NCBI RefSeq assembly: GCF_900696085.1
Contig: NZ_CAADFC020000044.1
Coordinates: 1-62,918 of the forward strand
From: Bradyrhizobium ivorense
GTDB lineage: Bacteria > Pseudomonadota > Alphaproteobacteria > Rhizobiales > Xanthobacteraceae
Reading direction: 5' to 3'
Length of the DNA stretch: 62,918 nucleotides
The notes below the pieces were generated by a model that worked only from the letters and a program-made list of their open reading frames with translations, did not search any database and was not told the DNA's origin. The translations under genes and the position numbers were made by a program. Below are positions 33,216 through 42,385 of the stretch, in pieces (within the stretch, counting starts at the first letter, position 1; each line of letters begins with the position of its first letter).

Positions 33216-34486
33216 GGGTTGCCGCCCGACGCTTTCGTGCTGCTGCCCCCACCGCCGTCCGCCGAGGCCTTCATGCTGGACTGGATCAGCGCGCTGGCCG
33301 GCCCCGGCGCGACCACCTCACCCGGCCGCACCTTCTGAATTCCTTCGACGATCACCTTGTCGCCGAGCGCAATGCCGTTGGTCACCGCCGCGATGGTCGA
33401 GGTCGACTGCCCGAGTTCGATCCGCTTCTGCTCGGCCTTGTTGCCGGCGCCGACGACATAGACATATTCGCCCTGCTGATCCGACAGCACCGCGGAACGC
33501 GGGATCGCCAGCACCTCGACCGGCTTGACGCCTTCCAGCAGCACGGTGACGAACTCGTTGTCGGTGAGCTCGCGGACCGGGCCGCCGGTTTCCGCGGAAT
33601 TGTACAGCGGCGGGTTGGGAATGGTGCCGCGCAGCGTGATGGTGTCGGTGTTCTGCGCGATGGTGTTGTTGACGAAATCCAGCGCACCGACCTTGTCGTA
33701 GAGCCGGCCGTCCGGCAGGCGGACCCGGATCACGACCGCCTTGAAGCCGCCGGTGGTCGCGTAGCGTTCGCGCAGGTCCAGCGACTCGCGCACCGGCACC
33801 GGGAAGGTGACATACATCGGGTCCTGGCTGACGATGGTGGTCAGCGTTCCCGAGCTCGGCGTCACCACGTTGCCGTCGGTGACCGCGGTGCGCCCGATCC
33901 TGCCGTCGATCGGCGAATGGATCATGGTGTAGTCGAGATTGATCTGGGACAGGTCGACCTGCGCCTGCGCGGCCTGCACCTGCGCCTCGAGGCTCTGCTG
34001 GTTGGCGACCGCCGCGTCCACGCTCGATTGCTGGCCGGCCGGCCCGCCGAGCAGGGCCTTGGCGCGGTTCGTCGTCAGCACCGCGTTGGCCAGCGTCGCC
34101 TGCAGCTGCGCGACCTGCGCCTTCTTCGATGCGAGGTCGGCTTCGAACGGCCCGCGCTCCAGCTGATAGAGCAGATCGCCGGCCTTGACCTCGGCGCCCT
34201 CGACAAAGTTCCGCTTTTCCAGGAAGGCAGTGACGCGCGCGACCACGTTGACGCGATTGGTGGCCTCGATGCGTCCGAGAAATTCATTGGACTGGATTAC
34301 CGGCCGCTTGATCGCCTCGATCACGCCGACAGCGGGCGGCCCGGCTGGACCGGCCTGGGCATGGGCTGCCGAAATTCCCGCGAGCGCCAATCCTGCCGAT
34401 GCGAGAACACCCGATAGGAGACGACTTGATAGGCGAAGGCTTGCCAATCGACCGCGCACGCTTGCCGCACCATTCATGTTGTCCAA
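33212..34486 (-). CDS. RND efflux periplasmic adaptor (MFP)
   Basis: 424 residues. A Sec signal (SGVLASAGLALAGISAAHAQA, ~25-45) is followed by the lipoyl half-motif VNVVARVTAFLEKRNFVEGAEVKAGDLLYQLERGPF and the long coiled-coil hairpin (KAQVAQLQATLANAVLTTNRAK ... SLEAQVQAAQAQVDLSQINLD). Then come HSPIDGRIGRTAVTDGNVV and the beta-barrel. It is the first gene of the pump pair. Regulation is unknown: no TetR or MarR gene is beside it. Confidence 0.92.
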   Translation of the reverse strand: MDNMNGAASVRGRLASLRLSSRLLSGVLASAGLALAGISAAHAQAGPAGPPAVGVIEAIKRPVIQSNEFLGRIEATNRVNVVARVTAFLEKRNFVEGAEVKAGDLLYQLERGPFEADLASKKAQVAQLQATLANAVLTTNRAKALLGGPAGQQSSVDAAVANQQSLEAQVQAAQAQVDLSQINLDYTMIHSPIDGRIGRTAVTDGNVVTPSSGTLTTIVSQDPMYVTFPVPVRESLDLRERYATTGGFKAVVIRVRLPDGRLYDKVGALDFVNNTIAQNTDTITLRGTIPNPPLYNSAETGGPVRELTDNEFVTVLLEGVKPVEVLAIPRSAVLSDQQGEYVYVVGAGNKAEQKRIELGQSTSTIAAVTNGIALGDKVIVEGIQKVRPGEVVAPGPASALIQSSMKASADGGGGSSTKASGGNP

Positions 34487-34716
34487 CCCTCTTCCGGCTA
34501 CCGCCGGATTTCTAGCAAGCAGATCTGACGTCGAGTTCCCTTAGCCACGGGACGGATGGACAAGCTGCAAGGCAGCAGATCATAACGCGCCTGATCCGAC
34601 AATCCTGCAACCCGGTGGCAGCGTTCCACATCCGCGCTCTCCGCAGCGGGCACACGGAGCCATCGCGTCAATGTGATGAGAGCGCGGTAGCGTGACGACG
34701 GCCGCGGCCACGACCG

Positions 34717-35853
34717 CTACAAGGCAATGGCGTTCTTCAGGCGCGACGTGATCTGATAGGCTGGCGACGCCAGCCGTTGCTGCAGCCATGGCCGCGCGCG
34801 CGTGCCGCTGGCCTCGTGCACGCCGTCGAACACCGTCATGTCGATCAGATCGGGATGACCGGCGGCGAGATAGACCGCGCGCATCTCCGCGAACTTGGCG
34901 TCACGCCCATGTTCGATCGCGTTGGCGGCGTCGCGGCTGCCGATCTCGACGAACAGCGGACACGGGCAGATCAGCCGCGCCAGATTTTTGCCGGCATATC
35001 TGGCGCGGCCGCTGTCGAAATGAATGTATGACGCGAGCTCGATGCCGAGATTGCCGCTGATGACGGGCGACATCAGAAATTTCGTCTCGTCGCGCATGTA
35101 GCCGGACACGACGGTCGGCCGCATGCGTCCCGTGGCGGCCTCGAGATGCAGCGCGAGGAACGCGCCCCAGGACACGCCATACACGCCGACATTGAGGCCG
35201 GACACGCCGGTCAGCCGCCGGCAGACGATCTCGCCGGCATCGAGCGATGCGCACGATACATTGTGCGCGGAGATGCCATGGCATGCCAGCATCGCGGCGA
35301 TGTTGTTCTGGCTTTCCTGGTTTCCGATCTGGACGATGTAGGGACACCAGACGGCATAGCCGTCACGGCAAAGCTGCTTGCCGATCGCATTCATGTAATC
35401 CGGATCGGAGTCGGCGAAGCAGCGCTCCGGCGTCGCGGCCATACCGTGGCCGAGCAGGATCAATCCCTTGACCTCACCGTCGGGCATGCCGAGACAGCCG
35501 CGCACCGGCAGCCCGCATTCGAGACCGAACTCGACCTTCGTGACCGCGAACCCGTCCGCGCCGGCGCGCCAGAGCAGACGCATCTCGCCGGCGGACGGCC
35601 GATAGAGCCGGTCGTGCCGGAACAGCGATCGCATCTCGTGCCGGACCACCGCGCCGGTGGCGACCGCCTTGAGCTTTCCGCTTGCCGCGATGTCGAAGAA
35701 CGAACGGCAGAATGCGTCGTAGCCGAGCGTCGGCAGATCGACATTCGCGCACGATCCCTGGCAACGGCCGAGCCGCAGCGCGTTGTCGCCGGCGATCGAC
35801 GCGGGGCCGACCAGCGTCATCAACAGTCCGGACAGCGCCCTGCGGCTGATCAT
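34717..35853 (-). CDS. alpha/beta hydrolase, acetyl-xylan/dienelactone-hydrolase-like
   Basis: 378 residues, possibly exported (SRRALSGLLMTLVGPASIAG is a weak Tat-like N-terminus). The core shows GLILLGHGMAATPERCF, the nucleophile elbow YGVSWGAF (Ser), and VFDGVHEASG (His). Two cysteine-rich spots (RCQGSCANVD, CPCPLF) suggest disulphides. The substrate is not evident. It stands alone, convergent to no gene. Confidence 0.72.
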   Translation of the reverse strand: MISRRALSGLLMTLVGPASIAGDNALRLGRCQGSCANVDLPTLGYDAFCRSFFDIAASGKLKAVATGAVVRHEMRSLFRHDRLYRPSAGEMRLLWRAGADGFAVTKVEFGLECGLPVRGCLGMPDGEVKGLILLGHGMAATPERCFADSDPDYMNAIGKQLCRDGYAVWCPYIVQIGNQESQNNIAAMLACHGISAHNVSCASLDAGEIVCRRLTGVSGLNVGVYGVSWGAFLALHLEAATGRMRPTVVSGYMRDETKFLMSPVISGNLGIELASYIHFDSGRARYAGKNLARLICPCPLFVEIGSRDAANAIEHGRDAKFAEMRAVYLAAGHPDLIDMTVFDGVHEASGTRARPWLQQRLASPAYQITSRLKNAIAL

Positions 35854-36195
35854 CGACCCTCCCCGACGTGATCAAGGCTGAATGATCCGAGGTCGGCGCT
35901 AGCTGGCGCCTTCAGATGCCGGGACGCAAATTAAAGGATGTCCATCGTCGCGTGATCGCAGGCAGCGTTGCAAAGAAGCGACGGTCGCTGGCGGCGCTGC
36001 GCCCTGAAGATGTTTCGAAATGCGTCAGGGCAATTTCAAATCATCCAATCGCTTCCGGTCAGCCACATGCTGCGCGCCGTGGAATCTCCAATCGAGATTG
36101 GCGCGAATTGTCCCATCTTGGTCCCGTGACAGTATTTTGATCCCGACAAACTGGTGTAGGCTGCCATTCATCGCAGCCGAGCCGGAACGCACGAC
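35854..36195. other. 342-bp gap between divergent genes
   Basis: Must contain the promoters of the hydrolase (leftward) and the isochorismatase gene (rightward). No clear operator or small gene is seen. Confidence 0.35.
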
Positions 36196-36756
36196 ATGTC
36201 CGCCGCCGCCCTGATCGTCATCGATGCGCAGGAATCCTTTCGTCACCGGCCGTTCTTCACCGAGGAGGGCCTTGCCGCCTATGTCGACCGGCAGCAGGCG
36301 CTGATCGACGGCGCCAGGGCGAATGGCACGCCCGTCGTGCAGATCTTCCATGTCGCCGACAGCGGCGCGTTCGCCGAAGCGTCCGGCTTCGTCACCACGC
36401 TGGCGCCGCTACGGATCGAACCGGATGCGGTGTTTCGCAAGCGTCGGCACAGCGCGCTGGTCGGCACCGGCCTCGACGTCTGGCTGGCTGCCAATGACAT
36501 CCGTCATCTCATCATATCAGGGATCCGCACCGAGCAGTGCTGCGAGACCACGGCGCGGCATGCCTCGGATCTCGGCTACGCGGTGAGCTTCGTCAGCGAG
36601 GCGACGCTGACCTTCCCGATGACCGATGCGGCCGGCCGCCTCTGGAGCGCCGCCGAGATTCGCAGCCGCACCGAGCTCGTGCTGTCCGGACGGTTCGCGC
36701 GCATTGCAACGGTCGCCGAGGCGCTGGCCGACCCGAAGGAGGAGATCGCCGCATGA
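36196..36756 (+). CDS. isochorismatase-family cysteine hydrolase
   Basis: 186 residues. The catalytic triad can be read as Asp10 (LIVIDAQ), Lys82 (FRKRRHSALVGTGLDVWL) and Cys115 (ISGIRTEQCCETTAR). The family includes nicotinamidases, N-carbamoyl amidohydrolases and true isochorismatases; the exact substrate is not clear. Its stop overlaps the start of the regulator gene (ATGA at 36753-36756), so the two are co-translated. The pairing of a cysteine hydrolase with a GlxA-type regulator is frequent, and the regulator probably controls the hydrolase. Confidence 0.88.
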   Translation: MSAAALIVIDAQESFRHRPFFTEEGLAAYVDRQQALIDGARANGTPVVQIFHVADSGAFAEASGFVTTLAPLRIEPDAVFRKRRHSALVGTGLDVWLAANDIRHLIISGIRTEQCCETTARHASDLGYAVSFVSEATLTFPMTDAAGRLWSAAEIRSRTELVLSGRFARIATVAEALADPKEEIAA

Positions 36757-37775
36757 ATTCCAGGCGGGGACAGCCGGCGGAAATCCCGGTGCTCCTCGTC
36801 GTACCGCCGCGCGTGCTGCTGCTTGACGCCGCCGGGCCGATGGAAGTGCTGCGCATGGCCAATCGCGAGCAGAGCGCCGTGCGCTTTGCCGTCCGCTTCG
36901 TCGGTCCTCAGGACTCGACGCAAAGCTCGATCGGGCTCGCCGTCGCCAATATCGCACCGCTGCCCGACCGCGTCCCCGACGGGACGCTGGTGGTACTTGC
37001 CGGAAGCTCGGATCCGCCGCCGGGCACCACGGCCAGCAGCCGCAAACAGGATGCCTTGCTCGAAGCCAGCATCGTCCGCTGGCTGAGGCATGTGATCCGG
37101 CCCGGCGTCAGCCTGGTCTCGATCTGCTCGGGCGCGTTGCTCGCCGCCCGCGCCGGCCTGCTCGACGGCTATGAGTGCACTACCCACTACGACAAGGTCG
37201 CCGAGCTCGCGCGCGTGGCGCCGGCCGCCCGCGTCCGGGAGAACAGGCTGTATGTCGAGGACGGCGAACGGCTCTCCAGCGCCGGCATTGCCGCCGGCAT
37301 CGACCTGATGCTGCATATCGTCGCCAAGATGGCCGGTCACGCCACCGCGCTCGCAGCGGCACGCTATCTGGTGGTCTACCTCCGCCGCACCGGCGCCGAC
37401 CCGCAACTCTCGCCCTGGCTCGACGGACGCAATCATATTCACCCGATGGTCCACCGCGCGCAAGACGCCGTTGCCGCCGACCCGGCCCATGACTGGTCGG
37501 TCGACGAGCTCGCGCGCGTCGCCGCCGCAAGCCCGCGCAATCTGTCGCGGCACTTCAAGGCGCACACCGGGATGAGCATCACCGATTATGTGAACCGCCT
37601 CCGCATCGCGCTGGCGCGCGAGCTGATCGCGGGCTCCAGGCTGCAGATCGAGACGGTCGCCGAGCGGGCCGGCTTCGCATCGGCCCGGCAATTCCGCCGC
37701 GCCTGGCACAGACTGCACGGCTCGCCGCCGAACGCGATGCGGAGCGAGCGGACCGCCGACGCGGTGTCTCGGTAA
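36753..37775 (+). CDS. GlxA-type AraC regulator with DJ-1/PfpI-like domain
   Basis: 340 residues. The N-terminal DJ-1/PfpI-like domain (PVLLVVPPRVLLLDAAGPMEVLRMANRE ... VSLVSICSGALLAARAGLLDGYECTTHY) retains SICSGA with the Cys elbow. The C-terminal AraC HTH pair is DWSVDELARVAAASPRNLSRHFKAHTGMSITDYVNRLRIALARELI and AERAGFASARQFRRAWHRLHGSPPNAM. ATG 36753 overlaps the hydrolase stop; a longer frame from 36537 is a shadow inside the hydrolase gene. Confidence 0.9.
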   Translation: MNSRRGQPAEIPVLLVVPPRVLLLDAAGPMEVLRMANREQSAVRFAVRFVGPQDSTQSSIGLAVANIAPLPDRVPDGTLVVLAGSSDPPPGTTASSRKQDALLEASIVRWLRHVIRPGVSLVSICSGALLAARAGLLDGYECTTHYDKVAELARVAPAARVRENRLYVEDGERLSSAGIAAGIDLMLHIVAKMAGHATALAAARYLVVYLRRTGADPQLSPWLDGRNHIHPMVHRAQDAVAADPAHDWSVDELARVAAASPRNLSRHFKAHTGMSITDYVNRLRIALARELIAGSRLQIETVAERAGFASARQFRRAWHRLHGSPPNAMRSERTADAVSR

Positions 37776-37958
37776 CGCAGCCGCGCATCGCAGTCAGCCG
37801 ATGTGAAGATCACCGGCAATATCCTGCCGCCGCGCCCGTGCGTGAATGCTTGAAGCCCCGGAATCGCCCGGACTCCCGCGCTATCGTGAATTGCTCTACG
37901 AAATATTTCCGTCATCGGCGGGTTTATGTGTTGGGCAACGAGGCTTCAGGAACGGCCG

Positions 37959-39071
37959 ATGAAGAACGAGCTGCACGCGCATCTGATCGAACTGGCCTAT
38001 GAGGCCGCGGTGGTGCCCGAGCTGTGGCCGAAGGTGCTGCATCAGGTCGGCAACATCGCAAGCGCACGCGGGATCGTGCTGCTGACCGCGGACCCGCATG
38101 ACGTGCGCTGGGTCGCATCCCCCGACATCCACGACGACATGGTCGCCTATGTCGAAGGCCGCTGGCACGAGCGCAACGGCCGGCTGCCGCGGCTGCTCGC
38201 GGCCAACCATGCCGGCTTCCTGCGCGAGATCGACGTGTTCGATACGCCCGAGGAGATCCAGCAGGATCAGCAGATCCGCGAATTCTTCCGGCCGCGCGGG
38301 CTCGGCTGGGGCGCCGGCACCGCGATCCCGGTGCCGAGCGGCGACGTGCTGATCTACAGCGTCGAGCGTGAATACGATCGCGGGCCGATCGAGCAGGAAG
38401 CGATCGCGCAACTCGATGCGTTGCGCCCGCATCTGGCGCGCGCCGCGCTGCTCTCGGCACGGCTCGGCATGGAGCGCGCCAGGGCCGCGACCGAATCGCT
38501 GGCGATGATCGGGCTGCCCGCCGCGGTGCTGCGGCGTGGCGGCCGGCTGATGACGAGCAACACGCTGTTCGACCGCCTGGTGCCCGACGTGATGCAGGAC
38601 CGCGGCGAGCGACTGACGCTCGCCGCAGTTGCCGCCGACGCGCTGTTTGCGCAGGCGCTGGCGGCGCTCAACGGCGGGTTGATCAGCCTGGAGGTGCGCT
38701 CGATCCCGATCGCGGCGCAGGACGATCGTCCGCCGCTGATCGTGCATCTGGTCCCGATCCACGGCGCGGCGCAGGATCTGTTCGATCGCGCGGTGGCGAT
38801 CGTGATGGTGACGCCGGTGGTGCCGGCGGAGGTGCCGACCGCGGAAGTGCTGCAGGGCCTGTTCGATCTGACACCGGCGGAAGCGCGCGTCGCGCGCGGC
38901 ATCGGCGAAGGCCGCACCATCGAGGCGATCGCCCTGGCGTTCGGCACGTCCCGCGAAACCGTGCGCAACCAGCTCAAGGCGGTGCTGGCGAAGACCGGAC
39001 TGCGGCGGCAGGTGGAATTGGCCGGTCTGCTCGCCGGCGCCAAGGTGCCGCCGGGCTCGCGCACCGAGTGA
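37959..39071 (+). CDS. LuxR-type (C-terminal HTH) transcriptional regulator
   Basis: 370 residues. The C-terminus is a GerE/LuxR HTH (LFDLTPAEARVARGIGEGRTIEAIALAFGTSRETVRNQLKAVLAKTGLRRQVELAGLLAG). Residues 1-300 have no obvious receiver or autoinducer domain, but a conserved-looking N-terminal region (HLIELAYEAAVVPELWPKVLHQVGN) is common in alphaproteobacterial orphan LuxR proteins. ATG 37959 (MKNELHAH) follows CAGGAAC. The signal and targets are unknown. Confidence 0.85.
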   Translation: MKNELHAHLIELAYEAAVVPELWPKVLHQVGNIASARGIVLLTADPHDVRWVASPDIHDDMVAYVEGRWHERNGRLPRLLAANHAGFLREIDVFDTPEEIQQDQQIREFFRPRGLGWGAGTAIPVPSGDVLIYSVEREYDRGPIEQEAIAQLDALRPHLARAALLSARLGMERARAATESLAMIGLPAAVLRRGGRLMTSNTLFDRLVPDVMQDRGERLTLAAVAADALFAQALAALNGGLISLEVRSIPIAAQDDRPPLIVHLVPIHGAAQDLFDRAVAIVMVTPVVPAEVPTAEVLQGLFDLTPAEARVARGIGEGRTIEAIALAFGTSRETVRNQLKAVLAKTGLRRQVELAGLLAGAKVPPGSRTE

Positions 39072-39086
39072 CGTCGTGAGCAATTG

Positions 39087-40352
39087 CTACGTCGCGGTGT
39101 GCGCCCGATAGAGCGCGCGCTCGAACGCCCGGCAGGCGTCGAGCGCAGGCGCATCGGCAAACGGCAGGATCTGCATCATGATCACGCCGGCGATGCCCGA
39201 GGCCGGATCGATCCAGTAATAAGTATTGAAGAGGCCGGCCCAGGTCAGGCTGCCGCCCTTGCGGCCGCCCTCGACCGGATCGAGGTTGATCATGTGGCCG
39301 ATGCCCCAGCGCAGCCGGTTGCCGGGGAAGAAATCGACGTCGTTCGACAGCGCCGGATTGGTCGTCTTCATGACGCCGGCCGCGAGATCGCCGATCTGGT
39401 TGGTCGCCATCAGCGCGAGCGTGCGCGGCCGCAGAATCGAGGTGCCAGCGAGGCTGCCGCCATTGAGCAACGCCTGCAGCAGGATGAGAAAATCCGGCGC
39501 GGTCGAATAGAGCCCGCCGCCGCCCGAGACCGTTCGTGGCGAGGTGTGTCGCTCCAGCGGCTCGGGCTTGAGCGTGCCGTCGCTCCGGCGGACGTGGAGA
39601 TGCGCCTCGCGGGCACGCTGCGGCTCGCTGATCGCAAAGCCGGTGTCGTTCATGCCGAGCGGACGCAGGATGTGATCGGCGAAATAGCGGTCCAGCGTCC
39701 GCCCGCTTGCGATCTCGATCAGCCGGCCGACACGGTCGAGGCTGCCGCCATAGGCCCAGCGCCGCTCAGGATCGAACATCAGCACGCTGCGCGGCAGCGC
39801 CGGATCGGACCGCGCCGCCCGCCCATAACGTTTGGCGTCGGCATCCCACAGCGGATAGCTGAGGCCCGACGTATGCGACAGCAGGTTGCGCAAGGTGATC
39901 GGTTGGCGCGGCGGCCGCAGCTGCGGCACGCCCTTGGCGTCGAACCCGGTGAGCACGGGGAGCGCCGCCAACGCCGGATCGACATTGGCGGCGGGCTCGT
40001 CCAGCTTCAGCCTGCCCTGCTCGACCAGTTGCAGCGCCGCGACCGAGGTCACGAGCTTGGCCATCGAGGCGATGCGAAACAGGGTATCAAGGGTCATCCT
40101 CGCCGCCGCGCCCTGGGCGCGGGCGCCGAACGCGCCCTGATAGATCGGTCCTTGCGCGCTCGCCGCCATGGCGACGATGCCGGGCACCTTGCCGCTATCG
40201 ACCATAGCGCGCAGGGCCGCATCGATGTCCCGGCCCGACGTCGACGCGCGGAGCGGCGTCGCTGCGGCCGCCGGCCACGGATCGGCCGTCGCGCCCGCAG
40301 CGGCCATCGCCGCCGTGCGCAGCACCACATCGCGCCGACTGAAAGCCACCAT
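39087..40352 (-). CDS. class-C beta-lactamase-type serine hydrolase
   Basis: 421 residues, with a twin-arginine-like start (FSRRDVVLRTAAMAAAG). The Ser-x-x-Lys motif is S96-MAK in LFRIASMAKLVTSVAALQLV. The tyrosine motif is Y201-GG-S rather than Y-x-N. HTSGLSYPL and the late KGGSLTWAGLFNTYYWIDP give an HTG/KTG-like segment. This favours an esterase / EstB- or DD-peptidase-like enzyme over a true antibiotic lactamase. It is convergent with the LuxR gene. Confidence 0.85.
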   Translation of the reverse strand: MVAFSRRDVVLRTAAMAAAGATADPWPAAAATPLRASTSGRDIDAALRAMVDSGKVPGIVAMAASAQGPIYQGAFGARAQGAAARMTLDTLFRIASMAKLVTSVAALQLVEQGRLKLDEPAANVDPALAALPVLTGFDAKGVPQLRPPRQPITLRNLLSHTSGLSYPLWDADAKRYGRAARSDPALPRSVLMFDPERRWAYGGSLDRVGRLIEIASGRTLDRYFADHILRPLGMNDTGFAISEPQRAREAHLHVRRSDGTLKPEPLERHTSPRTVSGGGGLYSTAPDFLILLQALLNGGSLAGTSILRPRTLALMATNQIGDLAAGVMKTTNPALSNDVDFFPGNRLRWGIGHMINLDPVEGGRKGGSLTWAGLFNTYYWIDPASGIAGVIMMQILPFADAPALDACRAFERALYRAHTAT

Positions 40353-40501
40353 CTCGCGGGCCGCTCCCTCCGGCCGTTATGCCGGACGGCGCCGCCGGGC
40401 ACAATCGCCGGCGCAAACGAGCGCATGTTCAAATCGCGCCGGTTGCGCTAGTGATAGCTCCCCTTCCAGATCCGCGCGCCAGCCCGGCGCGCATCCCGTC
40501 A

Positions 40502-40822
40502 ATGAGTGCATCCATCATGGCTGAAGCCGATCTCGACGCCGTCATCCGGCAAACCGCAAGAGTGCAGACCAAGGCCGTGATGGCGGCTGCGAAGAAGCGC
40601 CAGGCCGTCTGGGCGGCGCGCGCCGCCAAGGCCAAGGACAAGGAGGCCAAGGCGCGCTTCCGTTTCCTGGCCAAGAGCACCATGGAGAACGCCAGCGCGA
40701 CTGCCAAGCGGCTGCAGAACTCGGCCGAGAACGCCGCCGATGCCTATGCCCGCGCCATGAAGAAGGCGCTGGAAGAACCGCCGCCGGCAAAGAAGGCTGC
40801 AAAGAAGAAAGCGGACGCCTGA
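40502..40822 (+). CDS. Lys/Ala-rich, histone H1-like small protein
   Basis: 106 residues, of coiled-coil composition (RQTARVQTKAVMAAAKKRQAVWAARAAKAKDKEAKARFRFLAKST), ending in PPPAKKAAKKKADA, like the C-terminus of bacterial H1-like DNA-binding proteins. ATG 40502 or 40517 could be the start; neither has a strong site. It is 14 bp from the GST gene. DNA binding is inferred only from composition. Confidence 0.6.
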   Translation: MSASIMAEADLDAVIRQTARVQTKAVMAAAKKRQAVWAARAAKAKDKEAKARFRFLAKSTMENASATAKRLQNSAENAADAYARAMKKALEEPPPAKKAAKKKADA

Positions 40823-40836
40823 CAAGGGAGCCCTGC

Positions 40837-41478
40837 ATGCTCACCGTCCATCATCTCGGCAAGTCACAATCGGAGCGGATCGTCTGGCTCTGCGAGGAGC
40901 TGGAGATCCCCTATGAGCTGCAGCGCTATGCGCGCGATCCCGTCACGATGCTGGCGCCGGCCGACTACAAGGCGCTGCACTGGATCGGCACCGCCCCGGT
41001 GATCACGGACGGCGAGCTGACGCTGGCGGAATCCGGCGCGATCGTCGACTACATCATCGCCCGCCATGGCGGCGGCAGGCTGGCGCTGAAGCCGGACCAC
41101 CCCGACTTCGCGCACTACCTGCACTGGTTTCATTTCGCCAACGGCACGCTGCAGGCGCAGCTCGGCCGCAACATGATCCTGAACCGGCTCAACCTGCCCG
41201 CCGACAATCCGATGCTGGTGGCGACCAAAGCGCGGGTCGACCGCTCGTTCGATCTGATCGACGCCAGGGTGCGCGACAACAACTATCTCGCGGGCGACGA
41301 ATTCACCGCGGCCGACATCATGACCGGCTTCTCGCTGACGACGATGCGCTACTTCCTGCCCTATGATTTCGGCCGCTGCCCCAACATCAGGGCCTATCTC
41401 GGCCGTATTGGCTCGCGCCCGGCCTACCGGCGCGCCATGGAAAAGGGCGACCCCGGCATGGAACTGCTGCTGACATGA
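40837..41478 (+). CDS. glutathione S-transferase
   Basis: 213 residues. The N-terminal thioredoxin-like half is LTVHHLGKSQSERIVWLCEELEIPYELQRYAR, with the substrate loop TLAESGAIVDYII that binds gamma-glutamyl. The all-helical half includes LAGDEFTAADIMTGFSLTTMRYF, the N-capping GST motif. Cytosolic. It follows the H1-like gene and precedes the DUF1697 gene by 7 bp, so all three probably form one transcript. Confidence 0.9.
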   Translation: MLTVHHLGKSQSERIVWLCEELEIPYELQRYARDPVTMLAPADYKALHWIGTAPVITDGELTLAESGAIVDYIIARHGGGRLALKPDHPDFAHYLHWFHFANGTLQAQLGRNMILNRLNLPADNPMLVATKARVDRSFDLIDARVRDNNYLAGDEFTAADIMTGFSLTTMRYFLPYDFGRCPNIRAYLGRIGSRPAYRRAMEKGDPGMELLLT

Positions 41479-41485
41479 GGCGCTG

Positions 41486-41998
41486 ATGCCCCGTTACGTC
41501 GCCCTGCTCCGCGCCGTCAATGTCGGCGGCACCGGCAAGCTGCCGATGACCGAGCTGAAGGCGATGTGCGAGGACGAGGGCTTTGGCGAGGTGCAGACTT
41601 ATATCGCCAGCGGCAATGTGGTGTTCTCCTCAAAGCTCGGCGCGGCGAAGGTCAAGGCGGTGCTGGAGCAGCGGCTTGAGGCCTATGCCGGCAACCCGGT
41701 CGGCGTCGTCATCAGGAGCGCGGACGAGATCGCCGCGGTGCTGAACGCCAATCCGTTTCCGAAGGCGCCGCCGAACTACACGGTCGCGATCTTCCTCGAC
41801 GAGCCGCCGCCGAAGGATGCGCTGAAGCAGATCAGGGGCCAACAGGACGAGGAGGTGCGGCTCGGCAAGCGCGAGATCTATGTCGCCTATGGCAGCGGCA
41901 TGGGCCGCTCCAAGCTAAAGATCCCCGCCGCCGTCAAGGGCACCGCGCGCAACATCAACACGATTGCGAAGCTGGCGGCGATGGCGGCGGAGGGCTGA
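41486..41998 (+). CDS. DUF1697 domain protein
   Basis: 170 residues, MPRYVALLRAVNVGGTGKLPMTELKAMCEDEGFGEVQTYIASGNVVFSS, the standard start of the DUF1697 family (alpha/beta, function unknown). It is complete to PAAVKGTARNINTIAKLAAMA, which matches the family's T-x-RN-x-x-T end. It begins 7 bp after the GST stop. Confidence 0.9.
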   Translation: MPRYVALLRAVNVGGTGKLPMTELKAMCEDEGFGEVQTYIASGNVVFSSKLGAAKVKAVLEQRLEAYAGNPVGVVIRSADEIAAVLNANPFPKAPPNYTVAIFLDEPPPKDALKQIRGQQDEEVRLGKREIYVAYGSGMGRSKLKIPAAVKGTARNINTIAKLAAMAAEG

Positions 41999-42048
41999 GG
42001 GCCTCACTGCTCTAGGACGGTCATCCTAGGAGCCGTGCGCTCTTTGAC

Positions 42049-42161
42049 CCGTCATCCTGAGGTGCGAGCTCTTGCGAGCCTCGAAGGATGCACGGCCACC
42101 AGCCGGGCCGATTCATCCTTCGAGGCTCGCCGAAGAGGCTCGCACTTCAGGATGACGGGTT
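42049..42161. repeat. GTCATCCTGAGG palindromic repeat, copy 1
   Basis: CGTCATCCTGAGG ... CCTCGAAGGATG ... CATCCTTCGAGG ... CAGGATGACGG: nested inverted repeats on both arms. It is part of the 387-bp gap after the DUF1697 gene, where no gene is seen. Confidence 0.75.
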
Positions 42162-42237
42162 GAACAGCGGGGCACCATTCCAGCGTCGCTCCGGCGAAGG
42201 CCGGGACGATGCGTGGAGAGAATTACGCTGCCAACTC

Positions 42238-42348
42238 CGTCATCCTGAGGAGCGCGCTCTTGCGCGCGTCTCGAAGGATGAATCGGCCCGGCTGGTGGCC
42301 GTCGACCCTTCGAGATGCGCGCCAGTGCGCGCTCCTCAAGGTGACGGG
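42238..42348. repeat. GTCATCCTGAGG palindromic repeat, copy 2
   Basis: Same layout as copy 1 but with a different middle (AAGGATGAATCGGCCCGGC) and a diverged right end (CTCAAGGTGACGGG). Confidence 0.7.
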
Positions 42349-42385
42349 ACTGCAGACGGCGTCGCGTGCGAGAGCCGCGCCCCGC

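Noticed and set aside
35916..36140. 74-residue plus-strand ORF in the gap before the isochorismatase gene
   Set aside because: No ribosome site, no resemblance to a family, and atypical composition.
39084..40451. 455-residue plus-strand frame over the serine hydrolase
   Set aside because: Shadow of the beta-lactamase-type gene; Arg/Gln-rich, no family.
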